A DNA stretch of 8,778 nt. Origin: CAZNXJ01 sp964577115 (GTDB lineage: Bacteria; Planctomycetota; Planctomycetia; Pirellulales; Pirellulaceae). Below, piece by piece: positions 1 through 6,302 of the stretch. Under the pieces are notes generated by a model, which made no database searches, was not told where the DNA came from, and saw only the letters and a list, made by a program, of their open reading frames with translations. Numbering within the stretch: position 1 is the stretch's first letter; each line of letters begins with the position of its first letter. The translations under genes were made by a program, and so were the position numbers. Where the stretch lies: the NCBI GenBank assembly GCA_964577115.1, contig CAZNXJ010000067.1, positions 1-8,778 on the forward strand, read 5' to 3'.

Positions 1-849
1 CAGAACATCTCGTTGCCCAATCAGGTTGCGCCGGGAACTCCTGACCCGGCCGCACTGCCACAGACGCCCCGATCGGTGGTCGTTGGCGACGTGAATGCCG
101 ACGGTAAGCTCGACCTTGTAATCGGCGGCAACACAACCTGGAGTGAGTATTACACATTTATCGCCTGCAACTATTACTACTGCATGTACGGCGGGACATG
201 GCGGACGAACGTTGATGGCTATGTAAACGTCCTCATGGGAAACGGTAGCGGTAGTTTCGCCGCGCCGGTCGTTAAACACATTGGCAGATTATCGCCCGAC
301 GCAATCACGATGGGCGACCTGAACGACGACGGCAATGCTGATGTGCTCGCTGCGGGAATCTTCGGACTCAGCGCTTTGATCGGCGACGGCACGGGATCGT
401 TCGCAGATCCCGTTTTTTCTACGGGCGGCACACGCCTTTCGTCCATTTCGCTTGGCGATTTCGACGGCGATGGGCATCTCGACGCCCTCGTTGCCTCGGC
501 TGACTACCTAACCGTGCACAAGGGACAAGGAAACGGCAGCTTCACCGCGCAACCCGCATTCAGTGTAAACCAGTCGGTCGACTCGGCGGTCGTGGGTGAC
601 GTCAACGGGGACGGTCGCCTCGATCTCGTCGTCGCCGGCACACAATTTACCTGCACCGATATCCGCTACTTTGGTTGCAACGACGGCAGACATGAAGGCA
701 AAGTTAGCGTGCTGCTGGGCAATGGTGCCGGAAACTTTTCCTTGCCAATTTCATCCTCGCTGGGGATCGAGTTTGCCGGAGCGTTTGTTGATGTAACCCT
801 GGCGAACCTCACTGGCGACCACCTGCCAGAACTGGTGACCATCGAGTAA
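1..849 (+). CDS. FG-GAP/VCBS repeat protein, N-terminal part (5' end outside window, broken at 3' end)
   Basis: This is the beta-propeller part of a secreted or cell-surface protein; the frame is open to base 1, so the true start and any signal peptide lie upstream. Five FG-GAP/VCBS blades are visible through calcium-binding-type loops: GDVNADGKLD (about 85-112), GDLNDDGNAD (about 312-341), GDFDGDGHLD (about 454-483), GDVNGDGRLD (about 595-624) and a degenerate LTGDHLPELV (about 808-837). Blades 1 and 4 carry long aromatic inserts, each with two cysteines, before a conserved VNVLMG or VSVLLG strand. Such repeats are known from integrin-like propellers and bacterial exoproteins, where they bind calcium and mediate adhesion or protein contacts. 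The frame stops at TAA 847-849 in the middle of blade 5, and the missing end of that blade is found at once in the frame of the downstream Calx-beta region, so this is probably one gene with 850-2024. The family call is firm; the function as adhesin is inferred. Confidence 0.85.
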   Translation, partial: QNISLPNQVAPGTPDPAALPQTPRSVVVGDVNADGKLDLVIGGNTTWSEYYTFIACNYYYCMYGGTWRTNVDGYVNVLMGNGSGSFAAPVVKHIGRLSPDAITMGDLNDDGNADVLAAGIFGLSALIGDGTGSFADPVFSTGGTRLSSISLGDFDGDGHLDALVASADYLTVHKGQGNGSFTAQPAFSVNQSVDSAVVGDVNGDGRLDLVVAGTQFTCTDIRYFGCNDGRHEGKVSVLLGNGAGNFSLPISSSLGIEFAGAFVDVTLANLTGDHLPELVTIE

Positions 850-2024
850 TCGTCGCTAGTAATGATGGCAATTGGGTAAATCCGGTAACTCTTTCTATTT
901 CTGATTCCACAGTCATCGAAGGCAATCACGGAACCGTGAATGCCGTTTTTACCGTTACGCTCGACGGCGCCAGTTCGCAAGACGTGACCGTGGAGTACGT
1001 TACCGCCGATTTAACTCGCGATGAGGCGTACTGGAATAACGGAAGTCCGGCTACTGCCGGAGTAGATTACACCGCGCTAGCCGGGACGCTGACAATTCCC
1101 GCAGGCCAAACGACCGGATTTATCAACGTGCCCGTCATTGGTGATCGCGTAGGTGAGGACACCGAGTTGTTCTCACTCTATCTAGTCGACTCGACAAACG
1201 CGATTATTGTGTCTAATCATGCCATGGCAATGATCATAGACGACGAGCCGGTTGTTGGCTTCACTTTTCCAGCGTCTTCGGAGGTCGTGGAAGGGCCTTC
1301 GGGAACCACACCCATGACGTTTACTATTGAACTATCCGCTCCCTCAGACGTTACCGTTACCGTAGACTATCTCACCGCCGCGGGGACCGCTGATGGGAGT
1401 AGCGATTTCCTGCCTGTTGCCGGCACCGTGACATTCGCACCGGGACAGGTAACGCAAACCCTTACGGTGCAGATACTTGGAGATACAAGAGCCGAAGGTT
1501 ACGAGTACTTTCTTGTTTTTCTCCGCGAAGCGAAGAACGCCAATCTCGGATCTTCATTGGCGCATGGCTATATCATGGACGACGACACGATACCCTCGAT
1601 CAGCATCAGCAATGGTACGGTTTACGAGGGGGACTCGGGGACTACAGAGATGATCTTTACCGTTGCTCTATCGCAGGCCAGCCAGAAAAAGGTACAGGTC
1701 AAATACGCAACCGCCGACCGGACCGCGAAAACGGGCGACGGTGACTACGTCGCCCAGTCTGGAACAATCACGTTCAAGCCCGGCGAAACGAGCAAGACGA
1801 TCACGATCTCGATTAAGGGCGATAAGAAAAAGGAATCTGACGAGTATTTCTTCGTAAACTTGTCAGGCGCCAGCGGTGCGCCGATTGAGGTTGGGAAAGG
1901 GGAGGGGTGGATCTATAACGACGACGACACACCCAAGCCGAAGAAGTCAAAGTCGCAAGCCCAGCTTTACGATGCGGCCCTGGCCGAACTAGTCGTGGGT
2001 AATTCCGGGAAGCGTCGCAAGTAA
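850..2024 (+). CDS. Calx-beta domain protein, C-terminal part of the same broken gene
   Basis: Three Calx-beta domains follow one another: about 888-1245, 1250-1585 and 1590-1925. Each has the IEG or YEGDSGTT opening, a VTVDYxTAxGTA-type strand, a DY/DF-x(4)-GTxTFxPGQ core, a GDxxxExxEYF turn and a final DDD/DDE. These are calcium-binding immunoglobulin-like modules common in very large secreted bacterial proteins. The protein ends in a basic tail with KPKKSKS and GKRRK around an ALAELV segment. The only start-like codon near the beginning is GTG 936, which has no ribosome binding site and would cut off the first strand of domain 1 (LSISDSTVIEGNHG, about 891-932). The open frame reaches back to about 843 and encodes ASNDGNWV, the expected end of an FG-GAP blade. 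I therefore read this as the C-terminal part of the gene at 1-849 after a -1 (or +2) frame change. A sequencing or assembly error would explain it equally well. Confidence 0.85.
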
Positions 2025-2048
2025 TGCTCGCAAGCTCCCATCGATTCC

Positions 2049-2071
2049 GCCGCCGGCACACAACCGGCGGC
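2049..2071 (+). terminator. Terminator-like hairpin after the Calx-beta gene
   Basis: An 8-bp perfect stem, GCCGCCGG paired with CCGGCGGC, closes a 7-base loop 25 bases after the TAA of the Calx-beta frame and 33 bases before the next start codon. It is followed only by AACTTATTC, so the T-tract is poor. A role in ending transcription of the surface-protein gene is inferred from position and stem strength. Confidence 0.5.
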
Positions 2072-2103
2072 AACTTATTCATGACTCGGATAGGACGCGA
2101 CCT

Positions 2104-3249
2104 ATGGATGCTCCACCAACGCTGCGTGACGAACGGGCCGCAGTCCCCAACGGAATCGCCGCGGATCGTCTTGAATGCCTCTCACAGCCAGTGGAGTTTC
2201 GTTACACGCAGTCCGGCAGTTTTGTAGCGTTGCTAACAATGTTGCGCGCGACACTGCTCGTTAGCACCTACCAGGCCAACAAGTTGCTAGCCTTGCGCGC
2301 TGCTGACAGCGGACTCTCCACACTCGTCCGCACGTTCGATAGGCCCATGGGGCTGGCCGTGGACAGATCCCGGCTGGCCCTTGGAACGCGCAAGGAAGTG
2401 TGGTTTCTGCGTGATGCGCCCGACATTGCTCCTCAGATTGAACCACTCGGGGTGCATGACGCATGCTTTCTGCCTCGGCAATGTCATGTGACTGGCGATA
2501 TCGGCATCCATGAGATGGCTTGGGTAACTCCGACCTCCAGGCAGCTTGCGCCTAGCGCTCCGCAGGACAAGGAGCTATGGATCGTCGCCACACGCTTTTC
2601 CTGTCTCGCCACTCTCGATCCCGATTACAGCTTCGTGCCTCGCTGGAGGCCGCCGTTCATTTCTGCCATTGCTGCGGAAGATCGTTGTCATTTGAATGGA
2701 CTGGCACTGATGGACGGGCGGCCGAAATTTGTCACGGCTCTTGGTACCACGGACACACGCGACGGGTGGAGAGCCGATAAGCCGCACGGGGGATGCGTTA
2801 TCGAGGTGAGCAGTGGCGAGTATGTCACACGCGGACTCTCGATGCCCCATTCGCCACGCTGGCATGATGACCAGCTATGGGTGCTCGAATCCGGTACCGG
2901 GAACCTGGCTCGGGTGGACCTTGCGACGGGAAAGCACGAAGCCGTCGTCAGGCTACCAGGTTTTACGCGCGGCTTAACCTTTGCCGGCCCGTTTGCCTTC
3001 ATCGGCCTCTCGAAAATTCGCCCGACATCGGCCATGGATGGCGTGCCGCTGGCGGAGCATCGCGATCAGCTGAGGTGCGGTATCGCTGTCGTTGACGTTC
3101 GCTCCGGCCAGATGGTGGCGATTGTCGATTTTCAGACTGCGGTGGAAGAAATCTTCGACGTGCAGCTCCTACCTGACAGCTGTTTTCCCGAAGTCGTCGG
3201 CTTCCAGAAAGACACTCTGCACCACACGTTTATCGTGCCTCTTCCATAA
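2104..3249 (+). CDS. TIGR03032 family protein (function unknown)
   Basis: A 381-residue protein of the TIGR03032 family, whose members share many near-invariant motifs but have no established function. Recognisable family blocks are LLVSTYQANKL (residues 51-61), RPMGLAV (80-86), TGDIGIHEMAW (nt about 2491-2523), TRFSCLATLD, the YSFVPRWRPPFISA...EDRCHLNGLAL stretch from residue 175, GWRADKPHGG, MPHSPRWHDDQLWVLESGTG (247-266), GFTRGLTF (286-293), CGIAVVDVRSG and VEEIFDVQLLP near the end. The alternating short beta-like strands (LWVLESGTGNLARVDLATG) suggest a propeller-like fold, which is inference. There is no signal peptide or membrane segment, so it is probably cytoplasmic. The start ATG is supported by AGGA at 2092-2095, 8 bases upstream. 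It has no clear operon partner: the gene before is separated by a hairpin and the remnant after it is on the other strand, ending 6 bases away. Family assignment is firm and length looks complete. Confidence 0.93.
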   Translation: MDAPPTLRDERAAVPNGIAADRLECLSQPVEFRYTQSGSFVALLTMLRATLLVSTYQANKLLALRAADSGLSTLVRTFDRPMGLAVDRSRLALGTRKEVWFLRDAPDIAPQIEPLGVHDACFLPRQCHVTGDIGIHEMAWVTPTSRQLAPSAPQDKELWIVATRFSCLATLDPDYSFVPRWRPPFISAIAAEDRCHLNGLALMDGRPKFVTALGTTDTRDGWRADKPHGGCVIEVSSGEYVTRGLSMPHSPRWHDDQLWVLESGTGNLARVDLATGKHEAVVRLPGFTRGLTFAGPFAFIGLSKIRPTSAMDGVPLAEHRDQLRCGIAVVDVRSGQMVAIVDFQTAVEEIFDVQLLPDSCFPEVVGFQKDTLHHTFIVPLP

Positions 3250-3255
3250 GCATTG

Positions 3256-3688
3256 TTACAGCGCGAGCGAGTCCTCGAACCGTTCCACGAGGGGAAGCGG
3301 ATCGTTGGATGCCACACGCTGGGCCGCGCGGACCGACAGCGACGGCACCGCGGCCACCGCCGGCCATCGTGCCGCCCGGGCCTGTGGCGATGCCTGCCCG
3401 GCTGCCACCGGCGATGGTGCCTTCATCTCCCGTTGCGATACCGCCGCGAGTCCTATGGGCTGCTGCGCCGTCTGGCCCGACGGTGACACCACCACGGCCG
3501 CCCGCAATCGCTTCTCCGCCTGGACCTTTGACCGCGACATCCCTTGAACCCCCCGCATGAACGTTACCGCTTGGACCAATGACAACGGTGCCGGTGCTCC
3601 CTCCGGCAACTTCGCGACCGCCGGGTCCGGTCACCGAGCCCTGCCTTCCGCCGCCAACCGCGACGGCTCCATGTTGTTCGGCGGATAT
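3256..3688 (-). pseudogene. Remnant of a glycine-rich tandem-repeat protein
   Basis: Read on the minus strand, about 3325-3665 encodes about seven imperfect units of roughly 16 residues of the type GPGG-x-AxAGG-x-RGGxxV, for example SRDVAVKGPGGEAIAGG, RGGVTVGPDG and GGTMAGGGRGAVAVGPRG. The repeat continues upstream of the first possible start (GTG at 3634) as HGAVAVGGGRQGS, but runs into an in-frame TAA at 3689-3691 with no start codon between, so the N-terminus is missing. At the other end the repeat frame gives way near 3321-3334 to a different frame that reads VRAAQRVASNDPLPLVERFEDSLAL before TAA at 3256-3258 and has mostly G or C in the third codon position there, unlike the continuation of the repeat frame. 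Missing start, missing N-terminal domain and a frame change together suggest a decayed gene. I do not know its original function; glycine-rich repeats of this type suit an extracellular or structural protein. A short intact gene from GTG 3634 ending at 3230 is the alternative. Confidence 0.5.
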
Positions 3689-4016
3689 TTAGGGAGTCAG
3701 CTGAGCACGCACGGGGTGTCGCAACAGCTTTACGGCCAGCCGGCCAGCACCGCATCGCGCCGTTTCGCGCAGCGGCCTGGGCGTCAAGCGGCCGATACAT
3801 AAACATCTGGGGCGAATGGCCCAAAGTCCGCCCTGTCAGCAAGACCGCGAAATGCGTGCTGGCTCGCAGATCTCGAACTGCGTTGCCGGTACACTCAATC
3901 TTTAGAGCACGATTGCCTCGACGTGACACGTGCGTTCGTTCTGTTGCTCCAATCAACGCGCGAACACTAAGCCACTCCGCTACGGTTTCGTTTACCGCTA
4001 CGAAGGAAAGCCTCGG
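3689..4016. other. Stretch with no supported gene
   Basis: Between the glycine-repeat remnant and the ATPase gene I find no credible coding frame. Long frames exist on the minus strand, but their translation is rich in Arg, Trp and Cys and matches nothing I know. The octamer CCGCTACG occurs twice at about 3978-4001. The segment just before 4017 is the presumed leader of the ATPase gene; no clear sigma-70 promoter stands out. Confidence 0.4.
4003..4007 (+). promoter_or_regulatory. Ribosome binding site that sets the ATPase start
   Basis: AAGGA lies 9 bases before ATG 4017. This decides for 4017 against the longer frame that opens at 3930, whose extra 29 residues (cysteine- and arginine-rich) do not resemble the family. 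Confidence 0.6.
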
Positions 4017-5525
4017 ATGAGCGACATACTCATTGGTAAAGGTGAACAGCTGGTGCACCTGTTGGCCAAGTACGGTAATCGTCATGGATTAATCGCCGGT
4101 GCCACAGGCACGGGAAAGACGATCACGTTGGAGTTGCTCGCCGAAGGCTTCTCGCGGATCGGTGTTCCGGTCTTTGTCGCCGACGTCAAAGGTGACGTGG
4201 CCGGGCTCGCCATGCCGGGAACTCTCAATGAAAAGATCCAGCAGCGCATCGAAACTATCGGCATGACCGATTTCGTACCGGCCGCTAATCCAGTGGTCTT
4301 CTGGGATCTCTTCGGAGTGAAAGGGCACCCTGTACGAGCGACCATCAGCGAAATTGGCCCGACGCTACTCGCTCGCATCCTCGAATTGAACGACGTTCAA
4401 GAAGGAGCGCTGGAGGTCGTCTTCAAGCTGGCCGACGACCGCGGTCTGCTGCTGTTGGACCTCGACGACTTGCGCGCCTTGCTGACGTTCGTCAGCGAGA
4501 ATGCCAAAGAAGTTTCCGCACAATACGGCCTGGTGCGTCCCCAGTCGCTCGCCGCCATCCAGCGCGCGCTGTTGACGCTCGAGCGAGAAGGCGGGACTCA
4601 GTTCTTCGGCGAGCCGGCGCTCGAGCTCGCCGATCTCATGCGTGTTGACGAGCACGGCCGTGGCATCATCAACATCCTTGCCGCGGACCAGCTCATTCTC
4701 CGACCACGGCTCTATTCGAGCTTCCTGCTGTGGCTTATCTCCGAGCTGTTCGAAAACCTGCCGGAAGTCGGCGATCTCGACAAACCGAAATTGGCCTTCT
4801 TTTTCGACGAAGCGCACCTGTTGTTCGACGATGCTCCGCCCGCTCTGAAAACGCGCGTCGAGCAGGTCGTGCGGTTGATTCGATCGAAAGGTGTCGGGAT
4901 TTATTTCTGTTCGCAGTTTCCCGACGATGTCCCCAACGACATCCTCGGCCAATTGGGCAATCGCTTCCAGCACGCGCTGCGGGCGTACACGCCGCGCGAC
5001 CAGAAGGCCGTGCGAACGGCAGCGGAAACTTTTGTACCGAACCCCAAATTGAACACCGCGGAAGTATTGCCTCAGCTCGGCGTCGGCGAAGCACTCGTTT
5101 CGACCCTCCAGCAGCAAGCCATTCCGATGCCCGTCCAGCGCGTGCTCGTCTGCCCCCCACGCTGCCGGATGGGAGCGATCACGTCCGAAGAGTACCTGGC
5201 CGTGCGGGCAAGTAGCCCGGTCGGTGCCAAGTACGACCACCCCGTGAATCGCGAGTCGGCTTATGAGATACTCAGCAAGCGACGAGACTCCGCGGAGCCT
5301 CCGGCCCCCAATTCACGATCGCCGAAGAAAAGCGACGCTCCGCCCGAAGAGCCGCCCGCGCCGAATGTTGGCGATAAGCTGAACGAAATCCTCTGGGGCA
5401 CCAAACGGCGGCAAGGCATGGTCGAGGCGCTCGCCAAATCTGCCGCCCGCGGCATCGGCAGCAATTTCGGCCGCAAGATCGCGCGCGGAATTCTGGGGAG
5501 CATCTTCGGCGGTACGCGGCGGTAG
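4017..5525 (+). CDS. HerA-like ATPase, DUF853 (YjgR) family
   Basis: A 502-residue P-loop ATPase of the FtsK/HerA group, DUF853 branch, similar in length to E. coli YjgR (about 500 residues). The N-terminus MSDILIGKGEQLVHLLAKYGNRHGLIAG leads into Walker A, GATGTGKT (residues 28-35). It is followed by the family block VPVFVADVKGDVAGLAMPG, the NPVVFWDLFGVKGHPVRATISEIGPTLLARIL stretch, and Walker B FFFDEAH (261-267). Then come VRLIRSKGVGIYFCSQFPDDVP, LGQLGNRFQHALRAYTPRDQKAV and GVGEALVST. The C-terminus has a Pro/Ser linker (about 424-450) and the conserved basic end KRRQGMVEALAKSAARGIGSNFGRKIARGILG. HerA proteins are hexameric DNA translocases; for DUF853 members the substrate and cellular role are not firmly known. 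It is cytoplasmic, with no membrane segment. No NurA-type nuclease lies next to it in this window. The SRPBCC gene starts 79 bases downstream on the same strand and might share its transcript. All key residues are present, so it should be active. Confidence 0.95.
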   Translation: MSDILIGKGEQLVHLLAKYGNRHGLIAGATGTGKTITLELLAEGFSRIGVPVFVADVKGDVAGLAMPGTLNEKIQQRIETIGMTDFVPAANPVVFWDLFGVKGHPVRATISEIGPTLLARILELNDVQEGALEVVFKLADDRGLLLLDLDDLRALLTFVSENAKEVSAQYGLVRPQSLAAIQRALLTLEREGGTQFFGEPALELADLMRVDEHGRGIINILAADQLILRPRLYSSFLLWLISELFENLPEVGDLDKPKLAFFFDEAHLLFDDAPPALKTRVEQVVRLIRSKGVGIYFCSQFPDDVPNDILGQLGNRFQHALRAYTPRDQKAVRTAAETFVPNPKLNTAEVLPQLGVGEALVSTLQQQAIPMPVQRVLVCPPRCRMGAITSEEYLAVRASSPVGAKYDHPVNRESAYEILSKRRDSAEPPAPNSRSPKKSDAPPEEPPAPNVGDKLNEILWGTKRRQGMVEALAKSAARGIGSNFGRKIARGILGSIFGGTRR

Positions 5526-5604
5526 CGTTGTCACTGGACATTGCATTTCAACGCGATCTGGCAAGACTGGATCCATCGTTTTATATCGGCACACAGGATA
5601 AGAA

Positions 5605-6099
5605 ATGAGCGATCTTCGACTGAGCGCCGTGCCCGTTGCAACGACCGGGATGCTCATCCGCAAACCGGTCGCGGAAGTTTTTGAGGCGTTCGTTGATCCC
5701 CGCATTACCACGAAGTTTTGGTTTACCCGGAGTAGTGGACGTCTCGAGCCAGGTAAGCAAGTCACCTGGGCATGGGACATGTACGACGTCTCGACCGAGG
5801 TCGATGTGAAAGTGCTCGAGCCGAACAAGCAAATCGTCATCGAATGGGATGGGCACAGCGGCCGCACCAGCGTCGAATGGACATTCGCGAGCCACGGAGA
5901 TAGCGCAACCTTTGTCAGCATCACGGAATCCGGGTGGACCGGCAGCGGCGACGAACTTCTTAAATATGCGACCGACTCCACCGAAGGCTTCACCTGGACT
6001 CTCGCCGGCCTAAAAGCACTGCTTGAATACAATGTCCAGTTGAACCTCGTGGCAGATCGCTTTCCGCGTGAGCCTCACCCCCCTTCTCCGGATCAATGA
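5605..6099 (+). CDS. SRPBCC family protein (AHSA1/START-like)
   Basis: A 164-residue protein with the START-like helix-grip fold as seen in the AHSA1 (activator of Hsp90 ATPase homolog 1-like) group. Visible signs are the opening strand and helix IRKPVAEVFEAFVDPRITTKFWFTRSSGRLEPG, the WAWDMYDVSTEVDVKVLEPNKQIVIEW strands, the VEWTF...TFVSITESGW strands, and a long C-terminal helix beginning STEGFTWTLAGLKALLEYN. The family forms a deep hydrophobic cavity and binds varied small ligands; members of this type are often annotated as general stress or conserved hypothetical proteins, and the ligand here cannot be told. No signal peptide is seen, so it is cytoplasmic. ATG 5605 has AGGA at 5595-5598, 6 bases away. 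A weak CTGGCA-18-TATATC pair (5558-5587) could drive it separately from the ATPase, but is poor. The last residues (PREPHPPSPDQ) are a flexible tail. Confidence 0.9.
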   Translation: MSDLRLSAVPVATTGMLIRKPVAEVFEAFVDPRITTKFWFTRSSGRLEPGKQVTWAWDMYDVSTEVDVKVLEPNKQIVIEWDGHSGRTSVEWTFASHGDSATFVSITESGWTGSGDELLKYATDSTEGFTWTLAGLKALLEYNVQLNLVADRFPREPHPPSPDQ

Positions 6100-6115
6100 T
6101 CACGCGGCGGGGGCG

Positions 6116-6130
6116 TCGCCCTGCGGGCGA
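6116..6130. repeat. Short perfect inverted repeat
   Basis: TCGCCC and GGGCGA form a 6-bp stem with a 3-base loop, 17 bases after the stop of the SRPBCC gene. No T-tract follows on either strand. It may help end or stabilise the transcript, or be chance in GC-rich sequence. Confidence 0.3.
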
Positions 6131-6173
6131 GATGAGCTCCGTTCCGTTCTAGACGGCGCCATCTGATTCGGAT

Positions 6174-6190
6174 CGATCCACCTGGGATCG
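6174..6190. repeat. Short perfect inverted repeat
   Basis: CGATCC and GGATCG pair over a 5-base loop (ACCTG). It is the second of three hairpins in the gap between the SRPBCC and phosphodiesterase genes. No function can be assigned from the sequence. Confidence 0.25.
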
Positions 6191-6208
6191 CCTACGAGCA
6201 TTCTTCAC

Positions 6209-6235
6209 TGGCGTTGCACACGCCATGAATTTTTT
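6209..6235 (+). terminator. Probable Rho-independent terminator
   Basis: The stem TGGCGT/ACGCCA (6209-6214 with 6220-6225) has a 5-base loop and is followed after TGAA by six T residues (6230-6235). It fits the end of the SRPBCC transcript (or of an ATPase-SRPBCC transcript). The 4-base gap between stem and T-run and the short stem make it moderate rather than strong. It overlaps ATG 6225, which argues against translation of the phosphodiesterase starting there. Confidence 0.5.
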
Positions 6236-6302
6236 CAACACTGCCGCCAGTAATCGGAAAATGAACGGTCCGCATTCCTCCTGGTGTTTGAGAATCCACC
6301 TG

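Noticed and set aside
936..2024. Separate Calx-beta gene starting at GTG 936
   Set aside because: There is no ribosome binding site and the start would remove the first strand of the domain, whereas the open frame upstream encodes exactly the missing FG-GAP and Calx-beta residues.
3309..3560. Proline-rich open frame on the plus strand with PPGP and PPA repeats
   Set aside because: It is the mirror image of the glycine-rich repeat frame on the minus strand; it has no ribosome binding site and starts inside the remnant.
3300..3670. Possible CRISPR-like array, because of the 48-base periodicity
   Set aside because: The repeats are imperfect and protein-coding in pattern (glycine-rich units), without identical repeats and unique spacers.
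3905..3992. tRNA-like sequence on the minus strand (D-arm-like GCG-GAGTGGCTTAGTGTT-CGC and an anticodon-like stem around ATTGGAG)
   Set aside because: There is no TTCGANN-type T-loop, the acceptor arms do not pair, and one anticodon stem pair is mismatched. At most it is chance or a very old remnant.
3930..4016. 29-residue N-terminal extension of the HerA-like ATPase
   Set aside because: The extension is unlike the family, while ATG 4017 has a good ribosome binding site and gives the usual family N-terminus.
4365..5240. Long open frame (291 codons) on the minus strand inside the ATPase gene
   Set aside because: It is antisense to a well-conserved gene, glutamine- and arginine-rich, without recognised motifs; an effect of codon bias on the opposite strand.
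6225..6302. 26-residue extension of the phosphodiesterase
   Set aside because: It begins inside a terminator-like hairpin and would hide a clear signal peptide that starts at 6303.
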